Source: Flaccisagitta enflata (taxonomy: Eukaryota; Chaetognatha; Sagittoidea; Aphragmophora). From it: a DNA stretch of 64,000 nt. This document shows, in pieces, positions 1 to 16,466 of the stretch. Location of the stretch: the NCBI GenBank assembly GCA_965153355.1, contig OZ231126.1:31124001-31188000 (forward strand), in the 5' to 3' direction. The notes under the pieces are model-generated. The model ran no database searches and was not told where the DNA came from. It worked only from the letters and a program-made list of their open reading frames with translations. Numbering within the stretch: the first letter of the stretch is position 1; the number at the start of each line of letters is the position of its first letter. The position numbers and the translations under genes were made by a program.

Positions 1-3000
1 GCTTGGCGACTACAAGCAGCCAACGGTTCAGAAATCTTGTGTTATGGGCTTACAGACCGAGATGTCTGTATTGGTGATCGTAGATTTTCATTTTCCTTCA
101 TTGTTGCTGATGTCCGCCAACCAATCCTAGGAGCGGATTTTCTCTCTCATTTCTACCTCGCTCCCAATCACCGCGATAAATGCCTCATCGATCTCTCTGA
201 TTGCTCAATAATACCTGTGCGTATTAACAATGATACGCAGGCAAACAATTTTAGCAAAATCAACCACGTCAGCCAGGGGCAAGACCCTTTCCTAAAACTC
301 CTTGAGAGTTACCCGGAACTATCAACGCCATCCTTCAAGCCAAAGGAAGTGGCACATGGTGTCCAACACCACATACCAACAAACTGCCGCCCAATCCAGT
401 CAAAGGTGAGGCCTCTCAATCCAGAGAAGCTCGCAATCGCCAAACAAGAGTTTGAAAAACTGGTCGAATTGGGCATCTGCTACAGAGGCAAAAGCGAATG
501 GGCATCCCCACTCATGGTCGCCCCAAAACCTGGTGGAGGTTGGCGAGTTTGCGGCGACTATCGCCGCCTGAACACCGCCACCATAGATGACAAATATCCA
601 GTTAAGTCCCTTGCGGACTTCAATGCCAACCTTTGCGGCAAAAAGATATTTTCGAAAATCGATCTTTTGAAGGGCTACCATCAAATCCCGTAGCCCCTGG
701 GGATATTGGAAAAACTGCAGTTATAACCCCATTTGGGTTGTACATCTTCCCTCGCTGCCCGTTTGGCTTAAAAAACGCAGGACAAGACTTCCAAAGGCTA
801 ATGGATGAGGTCCTGGGTGACCTTCCATTTTGCTACGTGTATTTGGACGATATCCTCGTCTTTTCAAACACACCAGAAGAGCACCTGGAACACTTAAGGC
901 AGATTTTTGATCTTCTGTCTGCAAACGGGCTGGTCGTCAACCGGCCAAAGTGCATCCTTGGTGTGACAGAGCTAGACTTTCTTGGCTTCCGCGTCAATCA
1001 GGAGGGCGTCACTCCGCTGCCAGAAAAAGTCGAGGCGATAAGGGCCACTAAGGCACCAACCACTGTAAAGGAACTGCAACGTTTCAACGGAATGGTTGGC
1101 TACTACCGCAAACATGTTCGCCACGCAGCCCATCATATGGACTTCTTGTTTGAAGCCCTGAAAGGGAAGCCCAAAAAGCTGAATTGGACACCTGAGTGTG
1201 AGAGCTCCTTCAAAGCAATCAAGGAAGCACTGGCCAATGCAGCAATGCTGCGCCATCCTCGTCCAAACGCTGCCTTAGCCTTGACGACAGATGCATCAAA
1301 CATCGCCATGGGTGCTGTTCTAGAGCAAAGAGGCCCAAACGGTTGGGAACCTCTAGGATTCTTTAGCGCTAGACTAAAGAACAACGAAAGAAGGTGGCCA
1401 CCTTTTGACCGGGAACTCCTTGCAGCTTTTCGATCAATCCGTCACTTCCGCCATATGGTGGAGGGTCGACGATTTACGCTGTACACCGATCATCAGTCAC
1501 TTGTTCCTGCTCTGTCAAAGAAGACTGAGCCACACACCGCACGTCAAACGTACCAGTTGTCTGGTATCGCGGAATACACAACTGACATAAGATACATCGA
1601 AGGCAAAGCCAATGTTGTGGCAGACGCGTTGTCCCGCCCAAATGAAACAGAGGAACATGTGTTCTTGATTGCAATGGTTGACGCAGGCATCACGACCCAG
1701 CTTGGTCCAGGCCGCAAGGTTCACTTGACCAAAACAATCACAACGCCATCGTCAAGCATCAAGAAACCTATTCCAAATGAAAAACTGGAGGATCTAAACC
1801 AATCAATCAACTCCATAGTCTCTCTGGGCATTGACTTTGAAGAGATGGCACGTGATCAGCCTCTTGACCCGGATTTCACACGCGTTTCACGCGATCCAAA
1901 TTCAGGAATATCATTCCGAAAAGTTCCAATGGGTCCATACCACCTGCACGTAGATGTCTCCAATGGCCCCGCTCGTCCATTTGTTCCATTCACCTGGAGA
2001 AGACGCGTCTTTGATGCTATTCACGGCCTTGGTCACCCAGGCATTGAAAGAACAAGACAGATGATTTGTGAAAAATTTGTCTGGCCATCAATACGCGCTG
2101 ATACAGCCAAATGGTCTCGCGAATGTGTGCATTGCCAAAGAGCCAAAGTGCGACGACATGTTGTCCCAGAGATTGGCGAATTCCTGGTCCCAAACAGACG
2201 CTTCGCTCACCTTCACGCGGATCTTACTAAGATGCCAGAGTCCAATGGATACTGCTATCTGTTGACAATCATCGACCGCTTTACGCGATGGCCAACGGCA
2301 ATCCCTCTGAAGGACACCACAACGGAAACTGTCATCGACGCAATCACGCATGGCTGGATAGCCTCATTTGGCGTCCCTAAGGCTATCACAACCGACCGCG
2401 GGTCGCAATTTACTTCTACATTGTGGAAGCAACTCTGCGACACATGGGGCATCGAAGCCCACCTTACAACGTCGTACCATCCCGAGGCCAACGGCCTGGT
2501 GGAAAGATTCCACAGAAGACTCAAGGAATCACTCAAAGCTCAGTGCGGCGAAGACAGCGACAAATGGTTTTGGCGCCTTCCAATGGCACTCCTGGCCATC
2601 CGAACTACTCTAAAACCTGATGTCGGCTCCTCCCCTGCAGAGTTGGTTTACGGCGAAGGTCTGGCAGTTCCAGGGGAGTTGCTCCCAGACGTGACATTCA
2701 TGGAACAAGACTTGTTACAGCAGCGTAAGCGCATGCTAGGAAACTTGCGTGTTGAAGTTGAACGTCTCCAACCAACACCAACATCCACGCATCGTCAACC
2801 ACACACTTACTTACCTGACGACCTCAAGGATGCAACTCATGTTTTTGTAAGACGTGGGGGACATGGCCACCCTCCTCTTACATTGCCTTACGTAGGCCCC
2901 TTTAAGGTCGAATCTCGCACTGAGACTGGCTTCAATGTCCACCTACCAGGACGTGGGGTAGACGAAATAGCCTTAGCCCGTATCAAACCGGCATATGTGG

Positions 3001-3548
3001 ACCAAGAAGATGACAACAATGAGGGCAGCCAGCCCCCATCTCCGCAGTCTCTGCAGCCTCCGCAGTCTCCGCAGCCTCCACAGCCTCAGCAACCTCAGCA
3101 GTCTCCGCAGGCTCAAGAGCCTCCAAGGCCAACCATGCAGTCTAGGAGAAATCGACGCAGGGGGGCGCCTCACATTGCCGACTTTAACCAGCGTCAACAT
3201 CCTCGATCATACAAGCAGGAACAACCGTCCAGTCCCATCGCAGATCCAGCATCCTCCGAGCCAGTGGCTACCGAGCCAGGCACTGAGGACCCCTACGATG
3301 GGCATACACCAGCTGACTCAAACCTCGCGCCCTGCCAGTGCGATCCTCCCGACAACCCTCAGGCGCCGTGTAACATGCCAGTGGCCGCTAGGCCAGGCTC
3401 CAGTCTCAATGACAATTCAACTTCCCTACCTCAAACGGTGACACCTCATCCTCGTCCGGTGCAGCGCGCCGACCTAAACAAAAGAATGGCAAGGCCAAAT
3501 TATGGCCCTTCTCTCTCAGCCATCTTGAAAGCCCATCTCAACATGTGA
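1..3548 (+). pseudogene. pol: Ty3/gypsy pol polyprotein (protease end, RT, RNase H, integrase), frameshifted
   Basis: Frame 1 is open from base 1 to a TAG at 691-693 and encodes the protease tail and the RT fingers. Homology then continues in frame 3 to a TGA at 3546-3548. The change of frame falls near 690, inside the RT palm just after the KIDLLKGYHQIP motif, and looks like a one-base loss. Downstream are YLDD (about 838-849), RNase H (about 1260-1560, with TTDAS and TDHQS), an integrase zinc finger (about 2020-2150, H-H-C-C), the DDE core with D in HADLTK (2220), D in TTDRGSQF (about 2390) and E in VERF (about 2500), and a GPF-type C-terminal module. The tail (about 3000-3540) is rich in Pro, Gln and Ser. 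No chromodomain is visible. The break suggests the copy is inactive; programmed frameshifting is unlikely in mid-RT. Confidence 0.9.
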
Positions 3549-3592
3549 AGACGTTCTGTCTCCCAGAGGTGCAACAAAACGTCTGGGGGGCG

Positions 3593-4049
3593 TGTGGGCT
3601 CTCAATAGAGTCCATCCTTTTATCTTCAATCATCAATCTCATTTGCATATTGCAGTCTCCTCTCTTATGATTAATACCGTTGTCCTCACATGCTTGATTA
3701 TTGTTATTCTACTTTTCCCCGACTCTTATATGTCCTACATTAGGTCAATCATGTTACATTGTCACAATTCCTCTCCTATATGATCTTATTCCCATGTGAT
3801 GTAGCTACCTCTATTGCATATCATGTATTTCACCCTGACTGCTGTTATATCCTTGAAACTAATGTAGATTCAACTGGTGAGGGAAGGGCGTGGGAAACCC
3901 CCTTCAATATAGGCTGCTCAGACTATACACACGCCTCTATCTATTAACTTGCGAGTTCATAGATGAAAGACTCAAGTATTCAGTTACGATCCGAGTCCCG
4001 GCTTATAGTCACGGAAGAGTCAGCTAGCCAGCTAGTAGCGTTATCTACA
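3593..4049 (+). repeat. 3' long terminal repeat of the Ty3/gypsy element
   Basis: A purine-rich G-run (3584-3590) follows the pol stop and can serve as polypurine tract. The next TG (3593, TGTGGGCTCTC) and the CA at 4048-4049 give the canonical TG...CA ends and a 457-bp LTR. The right edge is fixed independently: from 4050 (AGCTGAAATTCTG) the sequence matches, in reverse orientation, the interior of the MITE at 8781-9289. The 5' LTR is outside the window, so the two LTRs cannot be compared for age. Confidence 0.7.
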
Positions 4050-4254
4050 AGCTGAAATTCTGCAAAATAAGTGATTGATCCTATAATTTTACATTCAATA
4101 TTTTTTTCCTGAGGTAAGCCGTAGGGGGATGCCATACCCCATCGTCAATCCTTCAGGGTCTATACATTACACCAGCATAATATCAGTCCCTTCACTATAC
4201 TGATAGTCAGGTTATGAGCTCCCCGGTATTTCCAAGTCTAGACGACATCTACTG
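4050..4254. mobile_element. MITE family F, right-hand part split by the retrotransposon
   Basis: The sequence matches 8781-8990 in inverted orientation, including the segment CGTAGGGGGATGCCATACCC, and ends in the family terminus CGACATCTACTG followed by TA. The left part of this copy is missing because the Ty3 element inserted at 4049/4050 and its left side lies outside the window. The complete copy at 8781-9289 has the same ends on both sides with a TA duplication, so a Tc1/mariner-type mobiliser is the best guess. Confidence 0.75.
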
Positions 4255-4368
4255 TACCTTGTTCTTTTGATACTCAAATTATCATTTTGACAGCAAAATA
4301 ATACGCCACCTGAGTCGATATCGTCAGTGGTATTTGCAAATTCTGATATGTCATGCAAATGTTCTTGC

Positions 4369-4533
4369 CTGTTGAAGCGTGGTCTCGTTCCAGTATTTGC
4401 TTTGATCTTGTCTTTGATCGTGTTGATGTCGGCGTCGGCAAAGGGGCGTTTCAAACGCTCAGCAGCTTCCTCCCGTGCATGTTCATCTCTTGCTCGCCGA
4501 TCGGCTTCAGCCTGAAGAATTCCCACCCCAAAC
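4369..4533 (-). other. candidate orphan exon, unassigned
   Basis: On the minus strand a strong acceptor (a T-rich tract then TTTTTTTAG) precedes an open segment of 165 nt. Its predicted peptide is charged and helical (ILQAEADRRARDEHAREEAA, then a basic stretch). It ends at CAG|GCAAGA, which could be a GC-type donor; the frame also stays open beyond it to 4212. The GC-rich codon use differs from the AT-rich surroundings. It lies on the same strand as PFAS but does not resemble any PFAS region I know. It could be a nested host-gene exon or captured coding DNA. I do not recognise the family. Confidence 0.3.
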
Positions 4534-4911
4534 CTAAAAAAATATTGAAAAGAAAACGAGGTCGGGTATAATAAAGTAGTAGTAGCCTGTGGGTTTATTT
4601 ATTCATTCCTTCAATCATACACTCATTTATTCATAAATGACGTTCACAGGAGACGCATGTCCTTGTTCATCTGAAAGTGTGAATTACTCTTTAGTCACGG
4701 ACTTGTCACTCAGTAAGAAGCTTTGTTGATCTATTTGTTCATTACTATTTGTTTGTTGGTCAGTGAACCAGTCACTCGTGCTGTCCATCCATCTGTGTAT
4801 ATTAGTTGAAACGCGTGAAAACAAATACCCAAACAAATTGCTAATTGATAGGTATTTGAAAGTTTTCTTACTTGATCTTTGCGAAATCCTCGATGTTTTT
4901 GGTCATCTAAA

Positions 4912-5810
4912 CACCCCCCTCTGGATAGCCCCCAAAAGAAAAACTAAAAAACCCATTCTGGGGACCCCAAAAACTATCATTTAGGATGTCTTGGCTGCCC
5001 AAAAGAACATAAGACTAAATTATTTGAAGGAAAAAATTTTTAAAATGTCAATATTTATGCAAAAATCATGTAACAGGTAAAATCTTGAAAGTGGCTAAAA
5101 TTTTTGAAAAATTGTTTTTTTTAGTATTTTCAAGATTTAATCATAAATCAAATATTTTTTAAAGAATACAAAATTCCAAAAAAAGAAGGAAAATATATGC
5201 AATAGTAATATCTATGTAGAAAAACAAATAATATGTATATTCTAACTTGTATTAAATATCTAAGGAGCAATATATGATGTTTTAGCTTAAAAATACTGAA
5301 AAAATGTAAATTTACTGTTTTGTGTCATTTTTTTAGCTCTTGAAAGTTTGATATCTCATCCAACTTGCTAAAAATGGTAAAACTATCTGTATTTCAACTG
5401 TTACCACACACTTGCTAAAATTTATAGTCTTTGTGATGAAGCTTAAACAAATCCAAGAAAAAAAATTGCCATAAAAAGCCTTAATTTGCTGGTTTTAAGT
5501 AATTTTTTTTCTCTAATCTTCACAATGTCCATCCTAACTAACTTGAAATAGTAAAATCAGTTGCATATTACCTATCCCTACACTTCTCAGATATTTTCTA
5601 AGGTTTTGGAAGCTACATGAACATCAAAAATATGAAATGTGCTGAAAAATGCTTGATTTTTTTCTAAAAATTGAATTTTTTCAAATTTTTGCCATCAAAT
5701 GATTTAACCTTATGTTATTTTGGGTGGTCAAGACATCCTAGATGGTAGTTTTTAGGGTTCCTAGAATAGGTTTTTTGGTTTTTCTTGTGGGGGCTATCCA
5801 GAGGGGGGTG
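4912..5810. mobile_element. MITE G, about 0.9 kb, long terminal inverted repeats, TAAA target duplication
   Basis: The first about 110 bases (starting CACCCCCCTCTGGATAGCC) and the last about 110 (ending GGCTATCCAGAGGGGGGTG) are inverted copies at roughly 85-90% identity by eye. Direct TAAA repeats flank the element at 4908-4911 and 5811-5814. The interior is AT-rich, with short inverted blocks and no coding potential. This is a non-autonomous DNA transposon. The four-base duplication resembles piggyBac (TTAA) in length but not in sequence, so the superfamily is open. Confidence 0.85.
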
Positions 5811-5910
5811 TAAAACAACCCGGACGCCGAGATTGCAAATGTTGGTTTCTTGTTGATCAAAGGAGCTTCCGTGCACTCCTTTGAAAATCAATGAGTTCGT
5901 ATTATCTTTG

Positions 5911-5987
5911 AGTGAGTGAGTGAGTGAGTGAGTGAGTGTGTGAGTGTGTGAGTGTGTGAGTGAGTGAGTGAGTGAGTGAGTGAGTGA

Positions 5988-6056
<69 letters not shown>
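5911..6056. repeat. microsatellite (GAGT)n with GTGT variants, then (AG)n
   Basis: A tetranucleotide GAGT array with interspersed GTGT units passes directly into about 30 AG units. The open frames across it (SLSLSL, RERERE, HSLTHSLT) are repeat read-through. Confidence 0.97.
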
Positions 6057-6057
<1 letters not shown>

Positions 6058-6225
6058 AAGCACAGAGTTGGCGTGTCATGACGCTCATTCATCGCATTTG
6101 AACATTATCAAGCTGCGAGCTTTTTACTGCATGAACTCCTCGATTTATCAGTCAATCACTCTGACAGGTACAGAAAATTTCAACTTTGCCCTTTCATTGC
6201 CCTGCCACAGTTGGCACTACCATTA

Positions 6226-6723
6226 CCCATGCTCAATTACCACGTCAGCTTGGATTTCTCCCGTCTTTGAAGATCCAATGACAATTGATCCTTCTGCAGA
6301 GTTGACGTCAGTCTGAATGTTGACGTGAATTTCATCAGCGTTTATCACGGCATCGTTGATAATTCGGATATCTTCTGAGTTGTTGGCGTTGATCTCCGGT
6401 TCGTCATCGCCAATTACGATTTCGTGGGGATGAATGTCAGCTTCGTTGCAGAGTTGGGTTTCGGAAATGACCGTAAATGGCGCAAGTGGTCGTTAGCGAT
6501 GCGGGGGAATATAATGCGTGCAAAACTAGACTTAATCTACGTCCGGTTCACTTGCAAGATCAATTGTTGATGGAATGGAGCAGACGTCGTCGTTCAACCC
6601 ATCGTCTGGGGCGTAAGGGATAGTCGAAGCCGGACCGTGGGCCGTGGGCCGTTTTGATGCTACTCGAGGCTGCTGGGTCTGATTAAGAAGCAAACAATGA
6701 CTTTTTAGATGGCTGATGTGTCA
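6226..6723 (-). pseudogene. decayed minus-strand coding-like segment, unknown origin
   Basis: One minus-strand frame reads through about 500 bases with stops clustered only in the middle (6496-6538). It gives two open blocks: about 60 residues (SKRPTAHGPASTIPYAPDD, ending EPDVD) and about 90 residues rich in Asp, Asn and Ile (EIVIGDDEPEINANNSED). There is no Met at the start and no family I recognise. A good acceptor-like tract (TTTGCTTCTTAATCAG) sits near 6681. Splicing the PFAS exon at 7210-7417 to it in phase gives an early stop, so it is not the next PFAS exon. It could be a transposon gene remnant or a coincidental open frame. Confidence 0.3.
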
Positions 6724-7091
6724 AAACGATCTTTTGCCAAACTAGCAAAATAGGTTACTAAACTGCCACCGCCTCAGTACCTTGAATCCACACTTCATCT
6801 TCCTCCAACGTTTTCTTTCTCGTTCATACAATCGCATCCAGTTTAATGTTATCTTTTTCGCGTTTATTTTCTCAAAATTAACGAGATAAAAAAACATTCG
6901 TCGCTCCTCCGCTTTACTTTCGGTAACACCGTCGTTATCCTGTAAGCGTTCTTGGTATCGGCTTTATTTTGGCCAAATGCGTTATTTTTTTCCTTTTCTT
7001 TTTTCTTTTTTTCCTCCTTTATTCATAATCTTTCATTTTCATATTCTTTTGTCCCCAATTTTCTTGATAAATATATTTACACTTCTTCTAA

Positions 7092-7099
7092 GCTTTCTC

Positions 7100-7183
<84 letters not shown>
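7092..7183. repeat. microsatellite (TTTC)n
   Basis: More than 20 uninterrupted TTTC units lie just left of the last visible PFAS exon. The sense strand of PFAS reads (GAAA)n starting about 25 nt after that exon's splice donor. Confidence 0.97.
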
Positions 7184-7209
7184 TTCTTACTTTCTTTTTC
7201 ATCTCTTAC

Positions 7210-12320
<5,111 letters not shown>

Positions 12321-12569
12321 CTAAAGAAGCAATACCATATGAGGATTAAAAGATCATAGATGAAAATAGAAATAAAAATCATCAGATCAATACACATTTG
12401 TTTCTTATAAGAACTTAACCTAGTTTATAAGAACATCAAGGCTTGAAATTGCTCCAAAAATTAAGAACATCGTAGATATCTTATAGTAGCTATCTTTATC
12501 TCTTTTGAAGGCTTCGGTCAAAAAATGAGATTAAAAAAAAAAACGAAGTGTATTTGTCTTGCCAGTTTA

Positions 12570-13390
12570 TTACAGTTTGATCCATCTCGACTGTAACATT
12601 TCACGACGGCATTGCTCAAAAACTGAAAGAGACAATTCTGAAAAGAGCATATGAAAGGATTTGCGTGGCATTTTATGACAAGTGGAACAATATCCCTCAC
12701 TATACCCAAACTGAAAAATATGGAAGAAGGCCTTGTGAGCCTTCATTGACTAGTTACTACATGCATCACTCCTAGTTTTCAATTTTGCAAAACTAACTTA
12801 GCAAACATCCATTCTGAGTCTAACCCAAAACACTAATGCTTACCAAAAATAGCTAAGGGCAAATGATTGTTACCTGTTTAACCAAAATTCAACAAATCAC
12901 CCAAAGGCAACATTGTTAAGAAACCATACCCTTATGATATACTATTTCCCAGACTTTTCTGTCAAATTTTGATATTTTTTACACATAAAAGACTTTATGG
13001 CAAATTATGCCAAAAAAAAGGTCTTTTTTTCTCTCTTTTTTTCATAAAACTGTAACCAATTACAATTTTTCTGACTTTAACCTTAAACTACATCAATATA
13101 TTTCATATTTTAGACCTATCTGATAACAAAAAGTGACAATTTATAAAAAATTAAAGCAATTCCAAGAAAAATTTTTTTGACAAATCACAAAAATGCTTGT
13201 TTTGCCAAACATGATTATTGGTTCATTAAAAAATAAGGGGTTTAGATTTTCTAAAAAAATCCTGGGCATCAATCATCATAAAATGCCAAATCATTACCTA
13301 ACAAGGACTTTTCAGAATTAGAATATCTCTATTACTTTTTTGGCAATGCCGTCATTAAATGTTACAGACGAGATGAATCATACTGCATGA
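12570..13390. mobile_element. MITE D, about 0.8 kb
   Basis: The left end (TTTGATCCATCTCGACTGTA) and the inverted right end (containing TGTTACAGACGAGATGAATC) match each other and the shorter copy at 17233-17791. The interior segments GGCCTTGTGAGCC and CTAACCCAAAACACTAATGC recur in the split copy at 40300-42503, so this copy shows the uninterrupted order. Confidence 0.75.
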
Positions 13391-13635
13391 TTTAGAGAAG
13401 TGGTTGTCGTTCCAAGTGATATCACGGGCGGGTACGAATTACGACCAGACATTATGGACTGACGGACGGACAGTGACCAGATCCGAAATACTATTGTTGC
13501 CTAACGTCCCGAAACATCTCCCGTTTAAGGGGTAATTCCACAAGATGAAAATTGAAGCTCGGCGGGAAACAATTATTTTGCCTCAGTAATTACCGACTTC
13601 AGAGAAAAGATTTTGCGCCCTTGAATGAATCTCAA

Positions 13636-13785
<150 letters not shown>

Positions 13786-13839
13786 TCGGTCATCCTTCAG
13801 CATCTTATCTTATCACACCAGTTACTTCATCTTCAGCAT

Positions 13840-13840
13840 C

Positions 13841-13896
<56 letters not shown>

Positions 13897-13933
13897 TATC
13901 ATCATCATCATTATATAATCATTCTCATCATCC

Positions 13934-13979
<46 letters not shown>

Positions 13980-14085
13980 AATAATAATCGCTTTGATTGT
14001 CATCATCATTTTCATAGTCATCATCATCATCATCATTTCCACCATCATTAAGTTCATCATTCTCAAGCTCCATATAATCATCATT

Positions 14086-14129
<44 letters not shown>

Positions 14130-14255
14130 GAATTCATCAGTATCATCACGCTAATCATCATCATCACTATTATTACCAATAAAGGCGGCTAATCGCCGTA
14201 GGAAAAAAGTCGTATATGCTGGAAGAAAAGGAGAAAAAAAGATTATTATAATAAC

Positions 14256-14305
<50 letters not shown>

Positions 14306-14357
14306 CGCTAATCATCATCTTCACTATTATTATGATTACCATTATCATCAGCATCAG

Positions 14358-14391
<34 letters not shown>

Positions 14392-14398
14392 TTCCATC
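13840..14398. repeat. (CAT)n cluster in several blocks
   Basis: Blocks of CAT/ATC units (13840-13990, 14080-14130, 14250-14305, 14345-14392) are separated by short unique pieces. Poly-His, poly-Ile and poly-Met frames here are artefacts. The short GGCGGCTAATCGCC hairpin motif sits at 14182-14195. Confidence 0.95.
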
Positions 14399-14463
14399 AT
14401 AAACGCAATTCTTTATCTCCCTCTTCTCTTCTACTCCTTCTTATTCTTATCTTTCCGCTTCCC

Positions 14464-14665
14464 TTTTATTTAGTCGCGTGCTACGCGAATCTACACCCCG
14501 CTTTGTCGGTCCGTCCGTCGGTCCATCCGTTGGTCACACTTTACTTTTTTGTTTATCTTTTGCGTTTTTTAGGCTCACTGCTGCTGTTCAAATGATCTGG
14601 TGACCTCAATTACGGCCCCTGCCCCCCCGCACGCGACTGGAGTAGCTGTGTATCCGGCCTTGTTT
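14464..14665 (-). mobile_element. HINE-like hairpin element (subfamily 1)
   Basis: The imperfect hairpin AGTCGCGTGCTACGCGAAT is followed by CTACACCCCGCTTTGTCGG, a GTCC/GTCG core, GCCCCTGCCC, then GCACGCGACTGG and the conserved tail GTATCCGGCCTTGTTT. The distal GCACGCGACT is the exact complement of the hairpin arm AGTCGCGTGC. Strand is set so that the hairpin is the 3' end. Confidence 0.8.
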
Positions 14666-14904
14666 CTTCTCCCTCTCCTCCTTCTATTTCGTCTTCTATT
14701 TCATCTTTCTCTGGTTCCTCCACGGAGACCTTGGTTTGTTTTTCCTTGAAGGTATTCTGACCCACAAACGCGACTAAGGTCAGAAAGTCCTGATCTCTCA
14801 ACCACTGACGAGGCCTCGACCACTGCTATCAAGTACAGAACTTGTCGCTCTGCCTTTATGTCATTATCATCATCATCCTGAGAAAGACAGAAGGAACGAT
14901 AGAA

Positions 14905-14905
14905 A

Positions 14906-14979
<74 letters not shown>

Positions 14980-15010
14980 CAGATAGAAAGAAAGAAAGAT
15001 AGAAAGAGAG
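14905..15010. repeat. microsatellite (AAAG)n
   Basis: Perfect at 14908-14972, degenerating rightwards into GATA/GAGA units. Confidence 0.96.
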
Positions 15011-15973
15011 AGAGAATGAAAGAAAGAGAGAAAGAAACAAAAAGCTACAGAAAAACTTTGAAGAAGCTTAGAAGAAGAGACAGGAGGGGCAGTTGAAGAA
15101 AGTACAGTAATGTGTCTGTCGGTCACACTTTTCAATCACAATTGTTTTCTGCATCACTGCCCCTGCCCAAATATTTAATTTGAAAATTTCCTCTTTGTCC
15201 ACTGGACCACTGCCCACCCGCACGCAATCTGGGTAGCCGCGTATCCTACCCGTATTTGACTAACATTAATCTTGACTAACATCATTCAATACATTTGTAC
15301 AAGGAAACAAAGTCAAGAATGATAGAACAAAATTCATTTCGGTTTTGTTGTCAAAATGACAGAGGTTGTTCCTTGAGATTCATCGAAAAACAAGAAGACA
15401 TCGGCTGTGTTTCATTCCTAGGACTTCCAGTTCGATAAAACTAAAAAAAAAGAAAGAATTGACAGTTTATTGCTGCTGCCTTTTTTTTAAACAAAAAATT
15501 GTTTTCACTGTAAATGGAATGGTATTAAAGCCACTGCACTGGCTCGTGACCATTCCAGCTACTTTGCGGTTGGTCTATCGATTTGGCTCTCACATTTGAT
15601 GGTAGCAAGTAAATGTGGTAAATTTGGTATCGCCGTCCCTACCAATGAACAGAGATTGTCGGAGATTGTCGGAGATTGTCGGAGATTGTTGTCGATCCTG
15701 CGGACCTGCCTTCCCGTTTGCGGTTACTATCACACGACTTTTTTTCTGACCGCATTGAGTAATTGATTCAGATTGATGAATCATATTGTTGCCATCTCAA
15801 CTCTAATCGCCTGACTAATCGTCTAATCATCTGACGTTGATTTGATTTAGGTATTCCCCATCCCTAGCCTCACAAAATCCTCTACAAAATATCATAAATA
15901 TGACTAGTTCTTCGAGTTCATGACGTCTAAGAAAATCACTGCCTTATGCTAATTAGACTTGAATAGTGTAATC

Positions 15974-16216
15974 ATGGAGACAAAGACATTGGATGCGTCT
16001 TCTGCATCAACGATGGAAGAAGCATCGTCGTTACAAGAGGAGGCGCTGCCAGAAAATGGCAATGAAATAGGTGAGTACTACCAAATGATTGGAAGAATCC
16101 ATCTTTTTTATATCATACATTCATGCTATCCTTTCTCGTCACATTCATCATAACAACTTTATCCTTTTCAACGGTTGATATGTCTCATATGCTATTACGT
16201 AATCAACATCAACATT

Positions 16217-16283
<67 letters not shown>

Positions 16284-16391
16284 ATGACTTTCATCTTCAC
16301 CACAACCTCCTTCATCATTGCTATCATCATCGTCATCATCATCATCATCAACATCATCATCATCATCATCATCTTTTCATCAATAATCTTT

Positions 16392-16466
<75 letters not shown>

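Larger units (their letters stand above)
1..4049 (+). mobile_element. Ty3/gypsy LTR retrotransposon, 3' portion (5' part outside the window)
   Basis: The window opens inside the pol region. In order: the end of an aspartic protease (the ILGADFL motif; the catalytic DTG lies upstream of base 1), reverse transcriptase with YLDD, RNase H, an integrase with HHCC zinc finger and DDE core, then a 3' LTR starting TG at 3593 and ending CA at 4049. Protease-RT-RNase H-integrase is the Ty3/gypsy order. The base after the LTR continues directly into a MITE that has another, uninterrupted copy at 8781-9289, so the retroelement inserted into that MITE. The 5' LTR, gag and the left target duplication are not visible. 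It is antisense to the PFAS gene on its right. Confidence 0.93.

Noticed and set aside
3001-3548. Separate env-like gene after integrase
   Set aside because: The frame is continuous with integrase and is Pro/Gln/Ser-rich, with no signal peptide or membrane segment.
4763-4984. 73-residue plus-strand open frame
   Set aside because: It overlaps the left end of MITE G and shows no splice or coding signals.
6533-6681. Next PFAS exon after 7210-7417
   Set aside because: The acceptor looks good, but phase-correct joining gives a stop after a few codons and the peptide is unlike PFAS.
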